From the NCBI RefSeq assembly GCF_001669775.1, contig NZ_LXWK01000016.1:310001-374000 (forward strand): a DNA stretch of 64,000 nt, given 5' to 3'. The stretch's first letter is position 1. Each line of letters starts with the position of its first letter. Positions 1 to 7,510 of the stretch are shown here, one piece after another. This DNA is from Rheinheimera sp. SA_1 (GTDB taxonomy: Bacteria; Pseudomonadota; Gammaproteobacteria; Enterobacterales; Alteromonadaceae). The translations under genes and the position numbers were made by a program. The notes beneath the pieces are model-generated. The model was not told where the DNA came from and did not search any database. It worked only from the letters and a program-made list of their open reading frames with translations.

Positions 1-36
1 TTTTAAACTTGTGATTGTCACAATCATCACTCTACA

Positions 37-1320
37 ATGCGCTCGTTTTTATTCATGCTGGAGATGGTTGTGGAAGCAATGCCGGTAGGCGTCAGTGCCT
101 TTTTTATTCAAATTTTAGTGATTTTACTGGCTGCTCGGGTAGTCGGCTGGCTGGCCGTACAAATTGGTCAACCGCGTGTCGTCGGCGAAATGATCGCTGG
201 TATTTTACTTGGCCCAACCTTATTTGGCGCTTTCGCGCCGGACATCCAACAACAGCTATTTTCCGCCGAATACCGGCCGTTTTTGTCACTTGGCGCCCAA
301 ATCGGCATTGGCCTGTACATGTTTTTGGTTGGCCTCGAATTCGATAACCAGATGTTCAAAAGCCGTGCCCACAGTGCATTGGCCATTTCAGCATCTGGCA
401 TCATCGTGCCCTTTATTATGGCGTGTCTGATGGCAAGCTGGTTGTTGAGTTATGGTGGATTGTTTGCCAGCAATATCAGCTGGGCACAGGCAACTTTGTT
501 CCTTGGCGCATCTATCTCTATCACAGCCTTTCCAATGCTGGCGCGGGTGATCCAGGAACAAGGACTGGCCAATACCAAACTTGGCACCTTAGTGCTGGCA
601 GCTGGCGCTATTGACGATGTGGCTGCCTGGTGTCTGATGGCTTTGCTGCTGGCCAGCTTTGGCGGCGACGACAGCTTATTCTACAAAGCAGTAATTGGCG
701 CTGTAATTTTCAGCGCCTTGATGCTGACCCTGGTGCGGCAGCATGCGCAAAAACTGGAACAATGGTACCAGGCTGAGGGCCGGTTAACCCCAAGATTGTT
801 GTTGGTGATCCTGCTGTTGTGGGTGGCGAGTGTCAGTACTACCGAGTGGATTGGTTTACATGCGGTGTTTGGCGGCTTTTTGCTGGGAGTGGCGATGCCC
901 CGCGGTAAACTTGCCGGGCATTTAGTCAAACGTTTACAACCGGTAGTGTTAATTGGTCTGGTGCCGCTGTTTTTCGCAGTGTCCGGGCTGAAAACCGATT
1001 TGTCCGTGTTAAGCCAGGGCACTTTGTGGCAGGTAGCATTGGCGGTGATTGCAGCTTCAATTTTTGCCAAAGCGGTGGCCTGTTATCTGGCAGCAAGGCT
1101 CTGCGGTGAAAACCATCCGATGTCGCTGGCGGTGGGTATTCTGATGAACGCCCGTGGCATGATGGAGCTTATTTTACTGAATATCGCGCTGCAAAATGGC
1201 GTCATTACCGCAGATTTATTTTCGGTGTTAGTGCTGATGACGGTGATCACCACCATGATGGCTACGCCGCTGTTTAACTGGCTACAACGGCGGCCCTCGT
1301 TTCGAGCGAAAATTCATTAG
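37..1320 (+). CDS. Cation:proton antiporter, CPA2 family (KefB/NhaP-like)
   Basis: This is a polytopic inner-membrane protein of about 427 aa that very likely exchanges Na+ or K+ for protons. Nearly the whole length is hydrophobic helices. It carries CPA2-type stretches: GEMIAGILLGPTLFG near residue 50, LGAQIGIGLYMFLVGLEFD near 85, and an AIDDVAAWCLMALLLA segment near 190 whose paired Asp residues match the ion-binding DD of this superfamily. No C-terminal TrkA-N/RCK domain follows, so it is the short antiporter form rather than a full Kef channel. The start is uncertain. ATG at 37, 55, 64 and 79 are all in frame and none has a clear ribosome-binding site; a start at 79 would leave a compact first helix. 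The gene is convergent with the hydrolase at 1419, with a 12-bp-stem hairpin between them. Confidence 0.88.
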   Translation: MRSFLFMLEMVVEAMPVGVSAFFIQILVILLAARVVGWLAVQIGQPRVVGEMIAGILLGPTLFGAFAPDIQQQLFSAEYRPFLSLGAQIGIGLYMFLVGLEFDNQMFKSRAHSALAISASGIIVPFIMACLMASWLLSYGGLFASNISWAQATLFLGASISITAFPMLARVIQEQGLANTKLGTLVLAAGAIDDVAAWCLMALLLASFGGDDSLFYKAVIGAVIFSALMLTLVRQHAQKLEQWYQAEGRLTPRLLLVILLLWVASVSTTEWIGLHAVFGGFLLGVAMPRGKLAGHLVKRLQPVVLIGLVPLFFAVSGLKTDLSVLSQGTLWQVALAVIAASIFAKAVACYLAARLCGENHPMSLAVGILMNARGMMELILLNIALQNGVITADLFSVLVLMTVITTMMATPLFNWLQRRPSFRAKIH

Positions 1321-1332
1321 TCATTTTTACAA

Positions 1333-1368
1333 CCACAGCAAAGCCAATTCTATTTAGCTTTGCTGTGG
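1333..1368. terminator. Hairpin between convergent genes
   Basis: Two perfect 12-nt arms (CCACAGCAAAGC at 1333-1344 and its complement at 1357-1368) enclose a 12-nt loop. It lies between the stops of the antiporter and the hydrolase. The following T-tract is poor on the plus strand; on the minus strand the hairpin is followed by TTGTAAAAATGA. A bidirectional terminator is likely but not certain. Confidence 0.5.
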
Positions 1369-1418
1369 GTATTTGTACTGGTTGTTTATTCTTCAGATCT
1401 ACGTTTGCAATCTGCGGG

Positions 1419-2321
1419 TTAACTGCGCAAATGCTGGTTAAAAAAGGCAATTGTCCGCTGCCACGCCAGTTCTGCCGCAGCTTTGTCATAACGTGGTGTG
1501 GTGTCGTTGTTAAAACCATGTTCGGTATCAGCATAGACAAAAGACGTCGCATTTTTTCCGGCGGCTTTTAACGCATCATCATAAGCTTTGGCACCGGCAT
1601 TCACCCGTTCGTCATTGCTGGCATAATGAATAAGCAGCGGAGCCTGAATCGCAGCCACTTTCGCGACATCGCCCTGCCGGCCATAAAACGGTACTGCAGC
1701 GCCTAAGTCTGACACGCGGGTCGCGAGTGCATTGGCAATGCCGCCGCCGTAGCAAAAACCCACTACCCCTACTTTGCCATTACCTTTGTTCAGCGTTTTC
1801 AAAAAGGCAGCGGCTTCAACAAAATCGTTTTCGGTTTTCTGCGGATCCAAGCCACGGAATAACTCACGGGCCTTGTCTTCATCCCCCGGATATCCACCCA
1901 GCGTAAACAGTGCGTCCGGCGCAAAAGCAATAAAGTTATCCAGTGCGACCCGCCGGGTTATATCTTCAATATGTGGGTTTAAACCGCGGTTTTCATGCAC
2001 CACCAGCACGGTCGGCAATTTAGCTGTCGCATCAGTACCGGCGTTGACCGGTTGCACCAGATAACCACGAATTTTACCGTTGCCGGTTGGGGATGGAATT
2101 TCGATATATTCGGCCTTTAACCGGCCATCATCGGCTTTAATTTGCTGCGCTTGTGCAAACTGTGGCGTTAGCGCCTGCAACACGCTGAGCGCGGTCACAC
2201 CGGCGACAGTGTATTTGGCGGCACGGATTAAGAACTCACGGCGACTGATGTCACCATGCACATATTGGTCAAACAGTTGCAGCGTTTGTGGATCAAAATC
2301 TTTTGCGGTTTTATGAGTCAT
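1419..2321 (-). CDS. Dienelactone hydrolase family protein with Tat-type signal
   Basis: This is an alpha/beta hydrolase of the dienelactone hydrolase (carboxymethylenebutenolidase) family, 300 aa. The N-terminus has a cytosolic-looking lead of about 23 residues and then SRREFLIRAAKYTVAG, a twin-arginine export motif followed by a hydrophobic stretch ending near AQA, so the enzyme probably folds in the cytoplasm and is exported to the periplasm. The nucleophile elbow GFCYGGG has the family's Cys nucleophile, with Asp and His expected in YASNDERV and DTEHGF near the C-terminus. The true substrate is unknown; many exported members of this family are not chlorocatechol enzymes. It stands alone, with about 200 bp to the next gene on the same strand. 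Confidence 0.87.
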   Translation of the reverse strand: MTHKTAKDFDPQTLQLFDQYVHGDISRREFLIRAAKYTVAGVTALSVLQALTPQFAQAQQIKADDGRLKAEYIEIPSPTGNGKIRGYLVQPVNAGTDATAKLPTVLVVHENRGLNPHIEDITRRVALDNFIAFAPDALFTLGGYPGDEDKARELFRGLDPQKTENDFVEAAAFLKTLNKGNGKVGVVGFCYGGGIANALATRVSDLGAAVPFYGRQGDVAKVAAIQAPLLIHYASNDERVNAGAKAYDDALKAAGKNATSFVYADTEHGFNNDTTPRYDKAAAELAWQRTIAFFNQHLRS

Positions 2322-2523
2322 CGGATCGATACCTGCCAGCTTGGTTAACGTATCGACGAACTGATGCGCTAACTAATGAGTTAAGTAATTGTTTCGATAA
2401 CAATCATAGGCAGACATCGAGCGTTAGCAACAGTTAATACTGGCAATGCGATGAACTCCAGCCAAGGTGAGTTTTAATGATCCCCCTTGGCTTTGGTGGT
2501 TCAGTTGCTTATTTCATCTGAGA

Positions 2524-3354
2524 CTAGTTGGGTCGGTTTGACGCTGGTCTGGAAGACGCCGGACCACTCCAGTAGGCCGGCTGACCGTAATGACGGTAGA
2601 TGTCATGTTCCAGCTCTCGGTTCACTTGCAGATCAGCGTTGTAATGAGGAGCATCCTGGATCGTCTGACGCATCAGTGGCACCGTCACTTTGGCACTCGC
2701 CCAATCAATATCAATCGCCCATTGTGGCGGAATTAACAAAGCGTGCCCCACCCACCAGTTGCTGGTATCCAATGCCAGATAACGAATAGTCCACTGTTTG
2801 TCATCAAACAACATACCCGCCACGTGCCCGATATCACCATCTTTGGCTTTAATCTGGTAACCAACCACCGAGTGCACACTGCGTAAATGAGGATCGTCTT
2901 CCTCATGCAGATGCTCGACTTGCGCAGCGACTTTGTTGATTGCAGCCGGGTTGGAAATTTCCGGCACCAAATCAAAACCGGCCATTAGCCCACCCGGGTA
3001 TATACCAGCGCCCCAGATCCCTTCGCCTCCCCAATACATTGGGTAACCAAAATGGCTCAAATAGCTAAGTTCTTGCTGGCGGGAGACCGATTGGTGCACA
3101 TCAATATCCGGGCTATCCTGCACTTGTTGCCGGGTCAGCGCCACTTCAATACTGGCGGCGTTCCAGTGACAGGCAATGACTGAAATGGGTGAAATCAGCA
3201 CTTTACGGCTTTGTAACCAAGTGCCGGTCTCCACCACCAGGTAACGCACCACCCAGGATTTGTCGTCAAACAGCAAATCGGTTACCTGTCCGATGCTACC
3301 GTCCTGCGCCTCAATGACGCAATCTTGCAGTTGTTCGAAGGTATGGATCATCAT
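2524..3354 (-). CDS. PRC-barrel domain protein (two copies)
   Basis: A 276-aa protein with two PRC-barrel-like halves. The first is near residues 5-65 (AQDGSIGQVTDLLFDDKSW, then VRYLVVETG) and the second near 120-185 (AKDGDIGHVAGMLFDDKQW, then IRYLALDTS). The repeated pattern (DG.IG.V..(ML)LFDDK.W..RYL) is clear by eye. PRC barrels occur in photosynthetic reaction centre H subunits, in RimM and in many stress-associated soluble proteins; here there is no signal peptide or membrane segment, so a cytoplasmic role is likely. The start ATGATG at 3354 follows AGGAAT, a good ribosome-binding site. Its function is not known. The neighbouring lipoprotein and orphan genes give no strong clue. Confidence 0.85.
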   Translation of the reverse strand: MMIHTFEQLQDCVIEAQDGSIGQVTDLLFDDKSWVVRYLVVETGTWLQSRKVLISPISVIACHWNAASIEVALTRQQVQDSPDIDVHQSVSRQQELSYLSHFGYPMYWGGEGIWGAGIYPGGLMAGFDLVPEISNPAAINKVAAQVEHLHEEDDPHLRSVHSVVGYQIKAKDGDIGHVAGMLFDDKQWTIRYLALDTSNWWVGHALLIPPQWAIDIDWASAKVTVPLMRQTIQDAPHYNADLQVNRELEHDIYRHYGQPAYWSGPASSRPASNRPN

Positions 3355-3465
3355 GTATTCCTGTCATGCTGTGGTGTTGATCCTCAGTCTAATCTTGCTG
3401 TACGTTCCTGTCTGTGCGTTAACAGCCATACCAGTGCGAAGTATCACGACTGCTGGCTATGGCCC

Positions 3466-3987
3466 TTACATTTGATAAATTTGCGATCCTTCTATTCTCA
3501 CTCTGTCACCTATTTGTAAGTCACCAATTTGTTGATAATCAAACTGTTGCGTACGGCCGTTAGCTTGACGCACGGTTACGCGATACAACTGATTGTCGCC
3601 ATTAGCCCGTTTACTCATTTCATTCCCGGCCATCGCGCCACCAATGACACCGGCGCCAGTGGCAATTTTACGGCCTGAGCCGCTGCCAATCTGATTACCG
3701 ACCACACCACCCAATACCGCGCCTAAAATGGCACCACCACTGATGCCTCGGGATTCGGTATCGATGATTTGAATACTGCTGACGGTGCCGGTTTGTTCTT
3801 GTTGCTGTACGGATTGCTGCACATTTCTGCCACCAGAATTGCTACACCCAGCCAGCAATATGACACAACATAACGCCGTAAAAATCGGCGCTGCTGTGGT
3901 CTTAGGTGACCTGGTATTTGCAGAAATTGGTGACGAGATCACTATGCTATGTGCAGCACTTTTGCTGAATGTGTTCATGTCGGGCAT
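3466..3987 (-). CDS. Glycine-zipper 2TM outer-membrane lipoprotein (SlyB/17-kDa-antigen-like)
   Basis: A probable lipoprotein of up to 173 aa. A hydrophobic stretch ends in the lipobox LLAGC, with the Cys near residue 48, followed by a polar linker. Then comes a glycine-zipper segment (GGAILGAVLGGVVGNQIG, later GAGVIGGAMAGNEM) typical of the SlyB/17-kDa surface antigen family, and a small beta-rich tail (YRVTVRQANG...QIGDRVRIEG). In this family the zipper inserts in the outer membrane and stabilises the envelope. The stretch before the hydrophobic core is about 30 residues, long for a lipoprotein signal; no good ribosome-binding site precedes the ATG at 3987, and an internal ATG (3978) or GTG could be the real start. 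It ends about 110 bp before the PRC-barrel gene. Confidence 0.8.
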   Translation of the reverse strand: MPDMNTFSKSAAHSIVISSPISANTRSPKTTAAPIFTALCCVILLAGCSNSGGRNVQQSVQQQEQTGTVSSIQIIDTESRGISGGAILGAVLGGVVGNQIGSGSGRKIATGAGVIGGAMAGNEMSKRANGDNQLYRVTVRQANGRTQQFDYQQIGDLQIGDRVRIEGSQIYQM

Positions 3988-4212
3988 CCAAAAAATGAAG
4001 CGGAGTCTGAATCTAGGCTAAACATGACGCCGTTGTCTGTGCGCAACCGCACCCCGTTGCACAGCGGTTGCGGCTCTGTGCCACAGACGATTATGCAGAA
4101 CCGCAACAAAGGGCAGATCAAATCTGAGAGCACCTGAACGGGCTTGAATTCAGCGGCGGCAACTGGTTAACTACTGTTAGTTTCACTTAACACTTAACAG
4201 CAGGAGCTACCG

Positions 4213-4401
4213 ATGGACGATTTAACTCAGGATGCAATTAACAAGGCGTATCAAAACAATGTTGGCAAGTTGTTTGACGGCTTGTTTGCCGCCTATGTCA
4301 CGGCGTTTGATGATCTGGATAAAACCAATGCACTGGCGAAGTTCAGCAACGGTGTCGCGATCGTGCGGGAAGCTAAAGAAGCTGCTGAAAATGCGCTCTG
4401 A
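4213..4401 (+). CDS. Small hypothetical protein, 62 aa
   Basis: I do not recognise this protein. It is 62 aa, soluble and helix-prone (FDGLFAAYVTAFDDLDKTNA, then ending AKEAAENAL), without a signal peptide, Cys residues or a metal motif. A strong ribosome-binding site (CAGGAG) sits seven bases before the ATG, which is the main reason to accept it as a gene. It lies alone on the plus strand between the divergent lipoprotein and the decayed moaC/moaD remnants. Nothing in its surroundings suggests a role. Confidence 0.6.
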   Translation: MDDLTQDAINKAYQNNVGKLFDGLFAAYVTAFDDLDKTNALAKFSNGVAIVREAKEAAENAL

Positions 4402-4480
4402 ACTCAATTAACTCTGCACTGATCATTCACCCTTTTTAAAAACCGGATCGGCAACAGGCCCATGCCGGTGTTCTTTCTCA

Positions 4481-4612
4481 AAGCCCGTTCAGGTGTGCAA
4501 AGCATTGGACCCGGCGCTGACGATTAACCAAATTCAATTGCAGCAGAAAACCGTTGGCAAATTCAGTCTCTGGCAACGCGACGGCATCCGCGGAGGTCGT
4601 AACAATGATTAA
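4481..4612 (+). pseudogene. moaC: moaC remnant (C-terminal fragment only)
   Basis: Reading from 4481 gives KPVQVCKALDPALTINQIQL, continuing QQKTVGKFSLWQRDGI and a stop at 4610-4612. This resembles the C-terminal end of MoaC (cyclic pyranopterin monophosphate synthase), where a DMCKA..P.......LL.K.GGKSG pattern is expected. No start codon or N-terminal two-thirds of MoaC can be found upstream, and the conserved GGKSG is altered to VGKFS. The stop overlaps the first codon of the moaD remnant as in intact moaCD operons. I regard it as a decayed fragment; the match is by motif memory, so a search is needed to prove it. Confidence 0.6.
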
Positions 4613-4706
4613 AATTCTGTTTTTTACCGCTCTGCGTGAATGAGTGCAATGCCGCGAACTACAGCTGGCCAACAAACCGGCGCTACCCGGCATTTTGCGA
4701 TGATTG
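4605..4706 (+). pseudogene. moaD: moaD remnant with in-frame stops
   Basis: The frame starting at ATG 4605 reads MIKILFFTALRE, then TGA, then VQCRELQLANKPALPGILR, then another TGA. MoaD, the small sulfur carrier of molybdopterin synthase, begins with a very similar MIKVLFFAQVREL, and the C-terminal Gly-Gly needed for thiocarboxylation is absent here. The first stop falls where an ordinary leucine codon is expected. After about 100 bases the similarity ends, where a parE-like fragment on the opposite strand begins. It can no longer encode a working MoaD. Confidence 0.6.
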
Positions 4707-4709
4707 GGG

Positions 4710-4754
4710 GTTGAACAGGTCTTGTTCCGCTTGTTGGCTGAGCCAGTACGCCAT
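4710..4754 (-). pseudogene. parE-like toxin fragment (first 15 codons)
   Basis: Three bases after the antitoxin stop, an ATG (4752-4754, minus strand) opens the frame MAYWLSQQAEQDLFN, which matches the beginning of RelE/ParE-type toxins (pattern M.Y.LS.QAE.DL). The next codons read through unrelated DNA belonging to the moaD remnant and soon reach a stop. The toxin is therefore truncated to its first 15 codons, leaving the antitoxin without a partner here. The identification rests on this short stretch plus its position directly after the parD-like gene. Confidence 0.55.
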
Positions 4755-4757
4755 GTC

Positions 4758-4997
4758 CTAACGAGCCAACTTTGCTAACGCCACCTGTTCAATCTGTTGC
4801 ATCGTACGAGTTCCAGGGCCGCTGGAAATGCCTTCAGTCACCAAATGTTGCAGCTGGGCTATTTTGGCAGACTGTGCCTGATCGCGTCTGATTAGATCCC
4901 GCACATAGACGCTGGCATTGCTGATTCGTCCTGTTGTTGTTTGTTGCTCCACCCAGGTTTTCATTAGATCGGGTAACGACACGTTCAAAGTCGGCAT
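4758..4997 (-). CDS. parD: Type II antitoxin, ParD family (orphan)
   Basis: A 79-aa protein with the N-terminal ribbon-helix-helix of ParD/CopG antitoxins: MPTLNVSLPDLMKTWVEQQ, then the family-typical SNASVYVRDLIRRDQ. The C-terminal half (KIAQLQHLVTEGISSGPG) is the usual toxin-binding helix region. ParD dimers bind their own promoter and neutralise a ParE gyrase-poisoning toxin. Here the coding frame looks intact, but the downstream parE is cut after about 15 codons, so it is an orphan antitoxin. It may persist by chance, act as a repressor, or guard against a ParE elsewhere. The region between its start and the ABC permease stop at 5088 is about 90 bp. Confidence 0.85.
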   Translation of the reverse strand: MPTLNVSLPDLMKTWVEQQTTTGRISNASVYVRDLIRRDQAQSAKIAQLQHLVTEGISSGPGTRTMQQIEQVALAKLAR

Positions 4998-5087
4998 GTT
5001 TCAGACCTGTTATTTATAAGCACAATAGGATTTTTATGAACAACTTTGCCAAACAATCCACGTTTTAGCTGTGCAATAAACTTTCGC

Positions 5088-6323
5088 CTAATCGGTCTGC
5101 AACGCAGTAATTGGATCCAACTCGGAAGCCTTGATCGCAGGATAAACACCAAAAGCAATGCCAATCAGCGCGCAGATACTAAACGACAGCACTATTGCCG
5201 GAATTGACCAGGACACCGCCCATTCGGAATAAAAGGCGATCAGTTCCGACAGAATAATCCCAAACAAAATCCCCAGGATGCCACCGGCGATAGCGATGGC
5301 AAAACTCTCAGCCACAAATTGCAGCCGGATATCGCGTTTGGTGGCACCAACGGCGCGTAATAAACCAATTTCTTTGGTTCGTTCCAGCACTGTGGCAAGC
5401 ATGATATTCATAATGCCGATACCGCCGACCAGTAACGAAATCCCAGCGACACAGGACATCACGATATTAAAAATCTGTTGGGTTTGTTTTTGTTGCGCCA
5501 GCAAGGCCGCAGGCACCACCAGCTGATAGTCGTCGATGTCTTTATGCCGCTGTTTGAGTAAAAAATCCAGCGCCCGGGCGGTCATCGCAGTTTGTTCGCT
5601 GTCTTCCAGTTGCAATCTGAAACCGCTGAGTTCAGCGCCAAGCGGCAGTGAGCGGAACCGGCTGGTCGCGGTGTTTAGCGGTAAAAACAGCTGATTTTGT
5701 TCACCACCTAGTTTAATGCCCTGAAATTCCTGCTGATCCTGGTCACGCGATGCCAAAACGCCGATCACTTTTAACCAGACATGATTTACCTTCACCGGTT
5801 GTCCCAGCGCATTCCCTTCCGGAAATAAGGTCTGCGCCAGTTGTGAACCCAATACCGCCACTTGCGCCGCATACAAATCTTCTTGTTCGGTAAAATTCCG
5901 CCCCGCTGCAAAGGCTAAATTACTTAACTCCATATAACTGGCACTGACGCCAATCGCTTTGGCATCACTTTTGGCGTGATGGCTTAACAAGGCATAAGTA
6001 TCCAACGAACGTTCGGCACTAAAACCGGTAATACCGGGCAAGGTACTCACTGCGGTTTGCATATCGCTTTGCGTCAGACCAAGCGAATGTTTGCGCTGCT
6101 CTAATAATGTTTTTTCATCAAAGGTTTTACCTTCCACAATTAAGTTTCGTAAACCCATGGTTTCAATAGTTTTTAACGCTTCCCGTTCGGCACCCTCGCC
6201 GATATTCAGCATCGCGATCACCGCGCCAACGCCAAAAATCATCCCGAGTAAAGTCAGAAAAGTTCGTAATTTGTGCTGCGCCAGTTCAGCGGCAGTATCT
6301 TTAAGTAGTGCCTGATACTTCAT
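5088..6323 (-). CDS. ABC transporter permease, MacB/FtsX type
   Basis: A 411-aa inner-membrane permease of the MacB/LolC/FtsX superfamily. There is one N-terminal helix (LRTFLTLLGMIFGVGAVIAML), a large periplasmic domain (about residues 45-280, including a MacB_PCD-like FTEQEDLYAAQVAVLGSQLA) and three C-terminal helices with the FtsX core (ISLLVGGIGIMNIMLATVLE, TKEIGLLRAVGATKRDI). The ERTKEIGLLRAVGA segment is the coupling region that contacts the ATPase. It has no fused ATPase, so it works with the separate ATPase at 9527-10201. It is the last gene of a five-gene operon, two bases after the preceding adaptor. A mechanotransmission-type exporter is expected; the substrate cannot be read from the sequence. 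Confidence 0.9.
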   Translation of the reverse strand: MKYQALLKDTAAELAQHKLRTFLTLLGMIFGVGAVIAMLNIGEGAEREALKTIETMGLRNLIVEGKTFDEKTLLEQRKHSLGLTQSDMQTAVSTLPGITGFSAERSLDTYALLSHHAKSDAKAIGVSASYMELSNLAFAAGRNFTEQEDLYAAQVAVLGSQLAQTLFPEGNALGQPVKVNHVWLKVIGVLASRDQDQQEFQGIKLGGEQNQLFLPLNTATSRFRSLPLGAELSGFRLQLEDSEQTAMTARALDFLLKQRHKDIDDYQLVVPAALLAQQKQTQQIFNIVMSCVAGISLLVGGIGIMNIMLATVLERTKEIGLLRAVGATKRDIRLQFVAESFAIAIAGGILGILFGIILSELIAFYSEWAVSWSIPAIVLSFSICALIGIAFGVYPAIKASELDPITALQTD

Positions 6324-6325
6324 GC

Positions 6326-7510
6326 TCAGCTTCCTATATCAATAAGGGCGATGCGATCTTCAGCCGCAAGCCCGGTCAGTACTTCAGCGTGGGTCAGGCT
6401 TTTTTCACCGAGGCTTACCGGCTGTTTTTCAAAGCTGTTGCCGTGCTGTTTCCAGACATAAGATTGCTGCTCAGCAGTAAAAATGGCCTGCAATGGAACT
6501 TGTAATACGTTTTCACGGCTGTTGACTTCGATGGTGGCGCGGATTTTTTTACCAGGCATAAAAGCCGGATGTTGTGCTGCAGGTTCAACCACCACATCAA
6601 TATATTTACGTGGATCACGGCGTTCACGTGAACGTCCAACCTGACTGACTTTTAGCACCTTGCCGGTCAATTGCTCACCCGGATCAGCAGCCATCACAAA
6701 CCGTACTTGCTGCCCGGCCGCCAGACCTTTGGCTTCTTGTTCAATCACTTGCAACTTAATGTGTTGCAAACTCAAATCCGGAATACTGCCAATTTTGTCG
6801 CCAGGGAACACCATTCGGCCCACTTCCGGTTTTTCACCACGCCAGTTGGTTTCAAAAAGTAAAATACCTTTATGCGGAGCTTTGATTTCAAGCGCATTTA
6901 AGCCACTTTCTGCCTGACTAAGTAAACTCTGTTGCTGATCCTGCTGTAACTGCAATAACTCCAGTTCGCCCTGACTTTTTTGCTCAAAACTTTGTTGCTG
7001 CCAGCCCAGATAATGTTGTTTATCCGCCAGAAATTCTTTGTTTTGCATTGAGTCGAGAATTTCAAGCCTGGAGCGGATTTGCACATCATCAATGTTAAAG
7101 GTGTCGGCAAAGGTAAATTCGCGTTTCACCAGTTGCTGATCCAGGCCAAGTTTCAGTAAATCGCCTTGTTGGTCAGTCTGTTTTTTCGATTTGTCTGCAG
7201 CAACCCCGGCCAAAGCGGTACTGGCTTCTCGTTTTTCCCGCCGCAGTTGGGTGGCGTCGAAAGTGACCACCCGTTGACCCGGCGTTACTTCACTGAATTC
7301 CGGTGAAATTTCAAAAATAAATCGTGGGCCTCGACTGGCTGGCGCATGGATACTTACTGCATTCACCGCGAATAATTCACCTTCAGCACTGACCTGATGC
7401 TGTAACCGTTGCTGGTTTAATTCAAAGGTCGGCACTGAAGTTGTGCTTTCGTCGCAGCTGGCAAGCAGCAAGCTCAGCATCACCAGAGCTGGTTTTTTCA
7501 AATGTTTCAT
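6326..7510 (-). CDS. HlyD/MacA-type periplasmic adaptor, lipoprotein (third of three)
   Basis: A 394-aa membrane-fusion protein. The N-terminus has a short signal ending in the lipobox LLASC, so it is probably anchored to the inner membrane by lipid. The barrel-sandwich half is seen around SIHAPASRGPRFIFEISPEF and later IKAPHKGILLFETN, separated by a long Gln/Leu/Lys-rich coiled-coil hairpin (about residues 90-210). The C-terminal part has the beta-barrel and membrane-proximal pattern of MacA proteins (LTGKVLKVSQVGRSRERRDP, ENVLQVPLQAIFTAEQQSYV). It overlaps the upstream adaptor gene by four bases (ATGA) and is followed two bases later by the permease. It is the adaptor most like a canonical MacA. 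Confidence 0.87.
   Translation of the reverse strand: MKHLKKPALVMLSLLLASCDESTTSVPTFELNQQRLQHQVSAEGELFAVNAVSIHAPASRGPRFIFEISPEFSEVTPGQRVVTFDATQLRREKREASTALAGVAADKSKKQTDQQGDLLKLGLDQQLVKREFTFADTFNIDDVQIRSRLEILDSMQNKEFLADKQHYLGWQQQSFEQKSQGELELLQLQQDQQQSLLSQAESGLNALEIKAPHKGILLFETNWRGEKPEVGRMVFPGDKIGSIPDLSLQHIKLQVIEQEAKGLAAGQQVRFVMAADPGEQLTGKVLKVSQVGRSRERRDPRKYIDVVVEPAAQHPAFMPGKKIRATIEVNSRENVLQVPLQAIFTAEQQSYVWKQHGNSFEKQPVSLGEKSLTHAEVLTGLAAEDRIALIDIGS

Noticed and set aside
15-430. Short plus-strand frames overlapping the antiporter start
   Set aside because: They are out-of-frame shadows of the antiporter with no ribosome-binding site or recognisable domain.
681-1070. 129-codon minus-strand frame inside the antiporter gene
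   Set aside because: A shadow frame of a transmembrane gene; no domain and no start signal.
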